From Mycetocola saprophilus (GTDB lineage Bacteria; Actinomycetota; Actinomycetes; Actinomycetales; Microbacteriaceae): a stretch of DNA of 64,000 nucleotides. Location: NCBI RefSeq assembly GCF_000718085.1, contig NZ_JOEC01000002.1, forward strand, positions 744,001-808,000, in the 5' to 3' direction. Shown here piece after piece: positions 58,401 to 64,000 of this stretch. Numbering within the stretch: the stretch's first letter is position 1; each line of letters starts with the position of its first letter. The notes beneath the pieces were generated by a model. That model was not told the DNA's origin, did no database searches, and saw nothing but the letters and a program-made list of their open reading frames with translations. Both the position numbers and the translations under genes were made by a program.

Positions 58401-61297
58401 TGGTGGTGGGACCCGGCGACGCCGCGGTAACCGACGTTTACGGAACCCCCGTGGAACCGCAGATCACCGATGCCAAGGGTAAGTACTCCTTCGATAACCT
58501 TCCGACGCTGCCCGCGGGCCAGCACTACACCGTGAAGATCGTTCGGGACGATGCGGACACCATCGCGGCGCTGGACGGCCTCGTGCCGACCAAGGCCGAG
58601 CAGGGTAGTGACCGTGCCAAGGACTCCTCGACCTGGACCGCGACCTCGCGTGACCTGGTCAACGGTGGCGAGCGTGACGATACCCTCGACTTCGGATTTG
58701 TCAGCAAGTCCTATGCGATCGGTGACTACGTCTGGATCGACACCAACCGCGACGGCAAGCAGGATGCAACCGAGCCGGCTCTCGCCGGTGTCACGGTCAT
58801 CCTGACCGATGCCGACGGCAAGAAGATCGCCGAAACCACCACCAACGAGGCGGGCAAGTACCTCTTCGATGGTCTGGCCGCGGGCGACTATAAGGTGCGC
58901 TTTGTCCTGACCGACGAGCAGGCCGCGATCTACACCTTCACCACGCAGAACGCGGAGGGTGCCACCGGTGCCACCGGTTCGGATGCCGACGCGAAGGGCT
59001 GGACCGCACAGATCACCCTGAACGATGCCAACACCGCGCTCACCACGAGCTATGCGGATGCCGAGCTCTCGGCCACGCAGGGTATCGACCCGACCTGGGA
59101 TGCCGGTGTGGTGCGCAAGAGCGTATCCGTGGGTGACTTCGTCTGGGCCGACACCAACCGTGACGGCATCCAGGACGGCGACGAGCCCGGTATCGCCGGG
59201 GTTGTGCTGAAGCTGACCGACGCACAGGGCAACCCGGTCACCGACGTGTTCGGTAACCCCGTCGCACCGGTCACCACCAACGCCGAGGGTAAGTACACCT
59301 TCGCCAACCTGCCCTCGCTGCCCGCCGGTGAGTCGTACACGGTGACCATTGTCGCCGACGACCCCTCGACCGTGGCCGCACTGAAGGACTTCGTTCCGAC
59401 CAAGGCCGGCGCGGGCACGGACCCGGCAAGGGACTCCTCCACCGGATCCGCCACCTCCGGCGACCTGGTGAACGACGGCGACAAGGACCTCACCCTCGAC
59501 TTCGGATTCGTGCGCAAGAGTGTATCCGTGGGTGACTTCGTGTGGGCCGACACCAACCGTGACGGCATCCAGGACGAGGGCGAGCCCGGCATCCCCGGTG
59601 TCAAGCTGGAGTTGGTGGGTCCGAATGGTGCCGCGGTAACCGACATCTACGGCAACGAGGTTGCCCCGACCGTGACCGACGAGAACGGCAAGTACTCCTT
59701 CGAGAACCTGCCGGCTCTGGAGGCCGGCCAGTCCTACACCGTCAAGATTGTGCGCGACGATGAGGGCACCCTGAAGGCTCTGGCCCCCTACGTACCGACC
59801 CTGGTTGGTGCCGGCGAGGACCGCGAGCTGGACTCCTCCGAGTGGACCGCAACCTCGGGTGACCTGGTCACCAACGGGGCCAAGGACCTCTCGCTGGACT
59901 TCGGATTCGTGCGCAAGAGCGTGTCCGTGGGCGACTTCGTCTGGCTCGACATCAACCGTGACGGCATCCAGGACGAGGGCGAGCCCGGCATCCCCGGTGT
60001 CAAGCTCGAACTGGTGGGACCGGACGGTAAGGCCGTGACCAACGTCTTTGGCGAGGCCGTCGAGCCGACCATCACCGACGACAACGGACACTACTCGTTC
60101 GATAACCTGCCGGCCCTGCAGCCGGGAGAGTCGTACACCGTGAAGATTGTGCGCGACGACGAGGGAACCCGGGCGGCGCTGAAGCACTTTGTGCCGACCA
60201 CCCCGGGTGCCGGATCCGACCGTGCCAAGGACTCCTCCAGCTGGGAGGCCGCCTCCGGCGAGCTGATCAGCAACGAGGACCACGACCCGACCCTCGACTT
60301 CGGTTTCGTTCGCAAGAGCGTCTCGGTGGGCGACGTGGTCTGGGTTGACCTCAACCGCGACGGCATCCTGGACAAGAACGAACCCGGCATCCCCGGTGTC
60401 AAGCTCGTGCTGGTGGGCCCGGACGGCGAGCCCGTGACCGATGTGTTCGGTAACCCGGTGGAGCCCACCGTGACCGACGCCGATGGTCGCTACTCGTTCG
60501 ATAACCTGCCGGCCCTGGAACAGGGCGAGAGCTACACCGTCAAGATCGTTCGGGATGACCCCGCAACCATCGAGGCGCTGAAGCCCTACACCCCGACCAA
60601 GCCCGGCCAGGGTGATAACCGCAACGTCAACTCGTCTAACTGGGAGTCCTCCTCCGAGGGCCTGCTGGAAGACGGCGAGCACGATCCGTCGCTCGATTTC
60701 GGTTTCGTCTCCAAGAGCTATGCGATCGGTGACTACGTCTGGATCGACACCAACGCCAACGGAATCCAGGACGCGGACGAGAAGCCACTGCCCGGAGTGA
60801 ACGTCATCCTGACCGACGAGAACGGAACCGAGCTGGCTCGGACCACCACCAACTCGGCCGGACGCTACGTGTTCGACAACCTGCCCGCGGGGAGCTACAA
60901 GGTCCGCTTCGAGCTGACCGCCGAGCAGGCCAAGCTGTACCACTTCACCACCGCGGGCGCGGATGGCGAGAACAGCGGCCGTGACTCGGATGCCGACGCG
61001 ACCACCGGATGGACCCGCGTGATTTTCCTGGGAGATGACAACGTCAACCTCACCGGCGACTACACCGCGTTCACGCTCGGCGCGACCGAGGGCATCGACC
61101 CGACCTGGGATGCCGGTGTGGTGCTGAACCCCGCCGCGATCGTCCCGTCGGCCCCGGCGGAGAATGCCAAGGGCGACCGCCTGTCCTCGACCGGTGTGGA
61201 CCCCAACCTGCTGTGGGGTGGTGGTGCCGCGGCACTGCTGCTGCTGGCCGGTGGAGCATTCATGCTGGCACGCGCACGTCGCAACGACGCAGCCTAG
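55406..61297 (+). CDS. Large LSSTG-anchored adhesin with SdrD-B-like repeats
   Basis: Surface protein of about 1963 residues. The start is uncertain: ATG 55406 (possibly leaderless, no ribosome site) or ATG 55454; both precede a signal peptide ending MPAFAA. Residues of about 45-900 are beta-rich, with isopeptide-domain-like segments. Then comes a SpaA/Cna-B-like domain (RFEVRNEAGEVVVKNVYV ... VVETRAPKGYLLSS), and from residue 970 seven repeats of about 133 residues, each opening VGDYVWxDTNRDGxQD (a calcium-type DxNxDG loop) and most ending DFGFV. The C-terminus has the sorting-like LSSTG, a membrane span and RARRNDAA. It would be a cell-wall-anchored, calcium-stiffened stalk. Confidence 0.9.
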   Translation: MSHALVQTRARSSAPKMSRRIAALIAGVVSVLLVITGVSMPAFAAGEPVVKLTLPKTGSAGNQNGTPVFEPGKDYTLAFGYSDMADGQVVTVKLPEGVTIPESALVVPAGNTAIKSYTLDGKGNLLVTFADKIPEDRVQGTFQINFQYTEVQTSREITDTWLVDGKPTSSTVVVKKTGDQFTNIDNSGKKNIGNFSWPGVSINGDGQVVMGPDFLTTSIPYTVVVRSKDARTPLTITDAFSSSLVLVGEPTAKLVTWDAKGMNRTEQPAPSASVTKPTATSFVYTAQAPANSELTLTYNLRIKDAAALDSIRASLQAQYDARDVSENAELKVSLPNTAKITGGTAHESGANVDIKTTIGGIGAFDKWSDIPRDFPVTFTEGTRQLDPTVPVTYTLRADLNQLKSLENTKYKLNQNVVIADDLPAQLRWLSADAAFITASNGTKLTQAVDFTGSATAFAADTYLNQYAVIGNKLLVNVGKSPTLNVEIKVKAELFTLAGNGVNLINKPGWIPTAQELYVGPTNRASFTYSNNADAKPIVKSHEHAFVIEKDREFPLDDADTFTKKNLSGDAQVQPGQPIALTYEFAVKRHAGDARKSKIVDQIDHNVFDVTPETLPAIQRSIEVNREGTRADDSVTAVIAPNGDLEFVASAKLAAAPNADNRAFTLRVTLPVKALVGKDTVAVDNSASYLGSSNQFVYDSSFSSSATSFGDELELTKTLYNPKTDSYTKSLRVEMDADGKMINDSFIYRVRMVPHGKFDAMVSDVKDVLPKSLEFLGFVKPDQVKNGTTEKVSSDTYRIPGSSIDTKYDAAANSISITAGALPDGKAVDLFFKVKVKEFTPDIGITNSIGRISATIVPSNAYPLNISKVDSADSEVSITDESARFEVRNEAGEVVVKNVYVVDGKLVTKGDEAHPHRSVTVKEPGKYTVVETRAPKGYLLSSVPVALTIDEDGVQSPGEAKMVNVSAGPMVSVGDYVWLDTNRNGVQDGSETGIAGVKLVVVGPGDAAVTDVYGTPVEPQITDAKGKYSFDNLPTLPAGQHYTVKIVRDDADTIAALDGLVPTKAEQGSDRAKDSSTWTATSRDLVNGGERDDTLDFGFVSKSYAIGDYVWIDTNRDGKQDATEPALAGVTVILTDADGKKIAETTTNEAGKYLFDGLAAGDYKVRFVLTDEQAAIYTFTTQNAEGATGATGSDADAKGWTAQITLNDANTALTTSYADAELSATQGIDPTWDAGVVRKSVSVGDFVWADTNRDGIQDGDEPGIAGVVLKLTDAQGNPVTDVFGNPVAPVTTNAEGKYTFANLPSLPAGESYTVTIVADDPSTVAALKDFVPTKAGAGTDPARDSSTGSATSGDLVNDGDKDLTLDFGFVRKSVSVGDFVWADTNRDGIQDEGEPGIPGVKLELVGPNGAAVTDIYGNEVAPTVTDENGKYSFENLPALEAGQSYTVKIVRDDEGTLKALAPYVPTLVGAGEDRELDSSEWTATSGDLVTNGAKDLSLDFGFVRKSVSVGDFVWLDINRDGIQDEGEPGIPGVKLELVGPDGKAVTNVFGEAVEPTITDDNGHYSFDNLPALQPGESYTVKIVRDDEGTRAALKHFVPTTPGAGSDRAKDSSSWEAASGELISNEDHDPTLDFGFVRKSVSVGDVVWVDLNRDGILDKNEPGIPGVKLVLVGPDGEPVTDVFGNPVEPTVTDADGRYSFDNLPALEQGESYTVKIVRDDPATIEALKPYTPTKPGQGDNRNVNSSNWESSSEGLLEDGEHDPSLDFGFVSKSYAIGDYVWIDTNANGIQDADEKPLPGVNVILTDENGTELARTTTNSAGRYVFDNLPAGSYKVRFELTAEQAKLYHFTTAGADGENSGRDSDADATTGWTRVIFLGDDNVNLTGDYTAFTLGATEGIDPTWDAGVVLNPAAIVPSAPAENAKGDRLSSTGVDPNLLWGGGAAALLLLAGGAFMLARARRNDAA
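58313..61130. repeat. Seven coding repeats of about 400 bp (SdrD-B-like)
   Basis: Units begin near 58313, 58712, 59122, 59522, 59921, 60320 and 60719, a spacing of 399-410 bp. Five are of the VSVGD type; units 2 and 7 are the YAIGD subtype with a distinct central part (ILTD ... NEAGKYLFDGL or NSAGRYVFDNL). Units 3-6 are closely similar in DNA, showing recent duplication. Confidence 0.9.
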
Positions 61298-61319
61298 TTA
61301 GTTAGCGCTGAGCAACACA

Positions 61320-61355
61320 CCTCGGGCCCCTCACCATTAGGTGAGGGGCCCGAGG
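61320..61355. terminator. Bidirectional terminator after the adhesin
   Basis: A 16-bp perfect stem (61320-61335 with 61340-61355), loop ATTA, followed by TTTCC, between convergent genes. Confidence 0.85.
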
Positions 61356-61366
61356 TTTCCTGCTCG

Positions 61367-62386
61367 CTAGTGTGACCGGGCTACGACGATCTTCCCCACG
61401 GTCCGACCAGTTTCCACCAGTCGATGCGCGGCGCGTACCCGTTCCGCATCGAGCGGGGTGAGTAGCGTGGTGAGGGTCGTGCGGAGAGCGCCCGCATCGA
61501 TCAGGTCGGCAATCTGGTTCAGCAGCCGATGTTGGCCCTCGAGGTCCCAGTGGTGTGAAGACCTCGTGAACATGGATTCCCAGTGCCACGAGATACTGCG
61601 GTCCTTGAGTGCGTAGAAATTGAGGTTGCGTTCATCATCGATGGCCACGATTTCGCCAAACGGACGCACCACCGTGATCAGAAGGGGAATCTGATCGCGG
61701 CTGTGCGCGGAGAAGACATAGTCAACGCCGCCGGGGGCGTGCGCGAGTATCTGGCGATCCAGATGCGGTGCCGTGTGGTCCACGACGACATCGGCCCCGA
61801 GGTCCCGCACCCAGGTGCGAGACCGATCATGGGAAGCCGTGGCGATGACTCTCAGCCGGGTGAGGGTTTTTACCAGCTGGATCACGATCGAGCCCACGCC
61901 ACCGCTGGCACCCAGCACCAGAATGGTGCCGGCCGAGTCTTCGGTTAACTTGAGCTTGTGAAACAGGGCTTCCCAGGCGGTAATGGCCGTCAGGGGCAGC
62001 GCCGCGGCCTCGGCAAATGTGAGGGTGCGTGGCTTGCGCCCGACGATCCGCTCATCCACCGCCTGAAACCGGGAATATGACCCCGGACGTTCGATACTTC
62101 CGGCGTAGTAGACCTCATCCCCGGGCGCAAACAGCGTGGTTTCGGGTCCCACTGCGACCACCGTCCCGGCGGCGTCCCAGCCGAGTATTCGATCCGCGGA
62201 GGACCCGTGTGCGGAGGCCCGCACCTTGACATCGACCGGGTTGACCGAGATCGCTTCGACGTCCACCAGAATGTCGTGTCCGGTGGGGGAGGCTGGTGGT
62301 GGGCAATTTACGTCGACAAGGCTGTCGACGGTCAGCGCACCGCCGATCCGCGAGACGATGGCCGTGGCGGCTGGTGTGGTTGTCAT
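61367..62386 (-). CDS. Zinc-independent alcohol dehydrogenase / quinone oxidoreductase-like
   Basis: 339-residue MDR-superfamily NADPH-dependent oxidoreductase of the zeta-crystallin/ZADH type. The NADPH motif is LVLGASGGVGSIVIQLVKTL and the substrate region includes PLTAITAWEALFHKLKL; no structural zinc cysteine cluster is present. ATG at 62386. It lies 90 bp downstream of an HxlR gene on the same strand; HxlR proteins often control such reductases as part of electrophile or aldehyde stress responses, which is inference here. Confidence 0.9.
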   Translation of the reverse strand: MTTTPAATAIVSRIGGALTVDSLVDVNCPPPASPTGHDILVDVEAISVNPVDVKVRASAHGSSADRILGWDAAGTVVAVGPETTLFAPGDEVYYAGSIERPGSYSRFQAVDERIVGRKPRTLTFAEAAALPLTAITAWEALFHKLKLTEDSAGTILVLGASGGVGSIVIQLVKTLTRLRVIATASHDRSRTWVRDLGADVVVDHTAPHLDRQILAHAPGGVDYVFSAHSRDQIPLLITVVRPFGEIVAIDDERNLNFYALKDRSISWHWESMFTRSSHHWDLEGQHRLLNQIADLIDAGALRTTLTTLLTPLDAERVRAAHRLVETGRTVGKIVVARSH

Positions 62387-62475
62387 TAATCGGGTGTCCC
62401 TTCGGCGCGATGTCCGGTGACATCGCTCGGAGCCGACCCTAGGCGAGAGGCCCTGGTTACCCGCAAGGGATATTG

Positions 62476-62889
62476 CTATCCATTTGATAGTGGACGAGCG
62501 TCATCAATTTGGGCCGCTATCACGGATGCGTGATCGTAGTGAGATTCGGCCCACTCGCGCAGCGCAAAGACCGGTTCCAGTGCCGTGCGGCCAATCTCGG
62601 TGAGCGAGTATTCCACGTGCAGGGGCACCGCCGGAAACACCTCGCGATGCACCAGGCCATACCGTTCCAGACGGCGCAGCGTGGAGGTCAGGACCTTGGG
62701 GGAAATGCCGGACAGCTCGTGCTGAAGGACCCCGAAGCGTACCGGACCATGAGCCAGGGCGCCGATTGCGAGTGCCGACCACTTATTCGCCACCACCTCA
62801 AGCAGATGGCGGCAGGGACAGGTGGCCGAGTAAACGTCGCCGTGCGTCTCGTGCGTGGGGAATATGGAGAGTGGTGCTGGTGAAGTCAT
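62476..62889 (-). CDS. HxlR-family redox-sensing regulator
   Basis: 137-residue winged-helix regulator. Core: CPCRHLLEVVANKWSALAIGALAHGPVRFGVLQHELSGISPKVLTSTLRRLERYGLVHREVFPAVPLHVEYSLTEIG. The conserved cysteine before the recognition region (CPC) is typical of HxlR members that respond to electrophiles. The ATG at 62889 is chosen; the upstream frame overlaps the divergent gene's promoter and is not conserved. Likely controls the adjacent dehydrogenase and perhaps the divergent GlcG/HbpS-type gene. Confidence 0.9.
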   Translation of the reverse strand: MTSPAPLSIFPTHETHGDVYSATCPCRHLLEVVANKWSALAIGALAHGPVRFGVLQHELSGISPKVLTSTLRRLERYGLVHREVFPAVPLHVEYSLTEIGRTALEPVFALREWAESHYDHASVIAAQIDDARPLSNG

Positions 62890-63043
62890 TGGTCCGCATC
62901 TCGGTCTGGTTCGCTGTGCGTTAGTCGCTATCCGATGGAGAGTAACACGCCTTGTGGGTAACCACCCGCGCCCACATAGGGTGGCCGCAGTCACCCACTT
63001 CGGCGTGATGAAAAACTCCAGATCAGATAGGAACGTGACACCG

Positions 63044-63469
63044 ATGACCATCACCTCAGTTTCGCCCGTAATCCTGACCCGTACCCGAGCCCATCTCGCA
63101 GTGGACGCGGGCTTTGCCCGCGGCACCGAACTGGGTGCCGCCTTTACCATCGCCGTGCTGGATGGCGCGGGAAACCTGGTTGCCCAAGTGCGCGAGGACG
63201 GTGCGGCACTCGCCTCGATCGGCACCAGCGCGGCCAAGGCTCTGACCGCCGTGCACTTTGCGCAGCCGACGGCGGCACTCCAGGGTGCGGTGGCACCCGG
63301 TGCCGCGCTCTTTGGTTTGGGCTCGGCACAGGCAACCTACGCCTTTGTGGCCGGCGGGGTTCCCCTTGTCGATCCGCATGGTGTCGTCATCGGCGCGGTG
63401 GGGGCGGGCGGAGGCACACCCGACCAGGACCGAGAGGTTGCCGAGGCCGCCGCTGCGGCGCTGGCATAG
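63044..63469 (+). CDS. GlcG/HbpS-type heme-binding protein
   Basis: 141-residue protein of the GlcG/HbpS (DUF336) family, an alpha-beta domain that in HbpS binds heme and in other members acts with reductases. The family pattern is clear: GAAFTIAVLDGAGNLVAQVREDGAALASIGTSAAKALTAVHF and GGVPLVDPHGVVIGAVGAGGGTPDQDREVAEAAAAAL. The ATG at 63044 follows AGGAA and gives no signal peptide, so it is cytoplasmic. Divergent from the HxlR gene. Confidence 0.87.
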   Translation: MTITSVSPVILTRTRAHLAVDAGFARGTELGAAFTIAVLDGAGNLVAQVREDGAALASIGTSAAKALTAVHFAQPTAALQGAVAPGAALFGLGSAQATYAFVAGGVPLVDPHGVVIGAVGAGGGTPDQDREVAEAAAAALA

Positions 63470-63547
63470 GACCCCTCACTCGGGCTCCAAGACCACGCGT
63501 CTTGGGGCCCACCCTCATCCCCTCCTCGTTGAAAGGAAATTCTCATC

Positions 63548-64000
63548 ATGATTATTCACGATTCACGTTCTGCCGGTCCCGCCACGCGGCTCCACATTCC
63601 ACCGGGTGACGCACGACTCCTTATGGTTGAACACCTGGGAGAACTCCTCGCCCAGGCGGACTCAGCGTTGACCCGAGAGCGAGTTACTCTCGATGCGTTT
63701 ACCCGGGCCGAACCGTATCGGCTACCCACCTCGGAGTCGCTTACCGAATCCTTGTTTCGGGTGGAAAACTCCCTGTACGCGTTCGGCCAGCGGTTTGACG
63801 GACTCGAGATTTGGGAGGCGGCCATCAGGGACACGCTGAGCGCGATTGCTCGTCCCGAGATCCCGCTTCACGAGATAGCCCTGCTTTATCTGGTGGCGAT
63901 CGCCGGATACCGAGCGCCGCCCGAGACGGCCCAGGGCGAGTCTTCGGTTCTGATCCGCTTCAGTGAGGAGGGGCTTGACGTTTTTGCCCCGGCCAGCGGA
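63548..64000 (+). CDS. Hypothetical protein, cut by the window edge
   Basis: At least 151 residues, open at the right end. ATG at 63548 with AAAGGAAA upstream; codon use is normal for the region. Visible sequence includes MVEHLGELLAQADSALTRERVTLDAF, SESLFRVENSLYAFGQRFDG-like helical text and IPLHEIALLYLVAIAGYRAPPETAQ. I do not recognise a family. It follows the GlcG/HbpS-type gene by about 80 bp on the same strand, so they may be co-transcribed. Confidence 0.7.
   Translation, partial: MIIHDSRSAGPATRLHIPPGDARLLMVEHLGELLAQADSALTRERVTLDAFTRAEPYRLPTSESLTESLFRVENSLYAFGQRFDGLEIWEAAIRDTLSAIARPEIPLHEIALLYLVAIAGYRAPPETAQGESSVLIRFSEEGLDVFAPASG

Overview
The window looks like a 64 kb piece of a high-GC actinobacterial chromosome, most likely Microbacteriaceae. 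The supporting evidence is the gene content and order. There is a senX3-regX3 pair, an lpqE / carD / ispDF / cysS / rlmB block in the order known from Mycobacterium, an XPB helicase with its helicase-associated partner, cold-shock protein, DUF3027, serC and an IdeR-type regulator, many GTG/TTG starts, several apparently leaderless genes, and GC-rich hairpin terminators. The genus is not determinable from the sequence alone.

Layout. 1-13 kb is core: SenX3-RegX3 two-component system, GNAT acetyltransferase, LpqE-like lipoprotein, CarD, fused IspDF, a DUF981 membrane protein divergent from a TetR regulator, CysS, RlmB, a DUF4032 kinase-like protein, a UgpC/MsmK-type ABC ATPase and a DsbA-like protein that has lost its CxxC. 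A tRNA-Thr and two unrecognised genes follow. 14-22 kb is a sugar uptake and catabolism locus: binding protein, two permeases, aldo/keto reductase, ThuA-domain protein and MFS transporter, with a convergent ROK repressor. It has no ATPase of its own, so the orphan UgpC-type ATPase nearby is the obvious candidate. 22-27.5 kb holds a DMT transporter, nitroreductase-MsrB operon, DUF3263, a LytR_C protein, a frameshifted galE-like gene and a DUF3048 lipoprotein. An orphan groEL sits under two CIRCE operators at 27.5-29.2 kb.

29.4-37 kb carries a DUF1295 membrane protein, an MFS transporter, and bifunctional PutA divergent from a PucR-type regulator (proline catabolism). 37-47.6 kb holds a second two-component system (kinase with a large proline-rich insertion in its ATPase domain), XPB helicase and partner, a small membrane protein, cold-shock protein, an extremely acidic DUF3027 protein, SerC and an IdeR/DtxR regulator. 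47.6-61.3 kb is cell-surface oriented: an NlpC/P60 hydrolase behind a long structured leader that resembles a c-di-AMP (ydaO-class) riboswitch, an HNH nuclease, a secreted protein with a lectin-like start and Ig-like repeats, a GH3 glycosidase with a promoter-embedded operator, a repeat-rich DUF4190-type protein, tRNA-Arg, and a roughly 1960-residue adhesin with seven SdrD-B-like repeats and an unusual LSSTG sorting signal. The right end has a quinone-oxidoreductase-like dehydrogenase, an HxlR regulator, a GlcG/HbpS heme-binding-type protein and an incomplete gene.

No CRISPR array, IS element, prophage or defence island was recognised. The observations most worth a second look are the leader at 47.7-47.9 kb, the adhesin, the CxxC-less DsbA-like protein, the galE frameshift, the kinase insertion, and several repeats and candidate operators. 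All calls come from reading the sequence; no database search was run.
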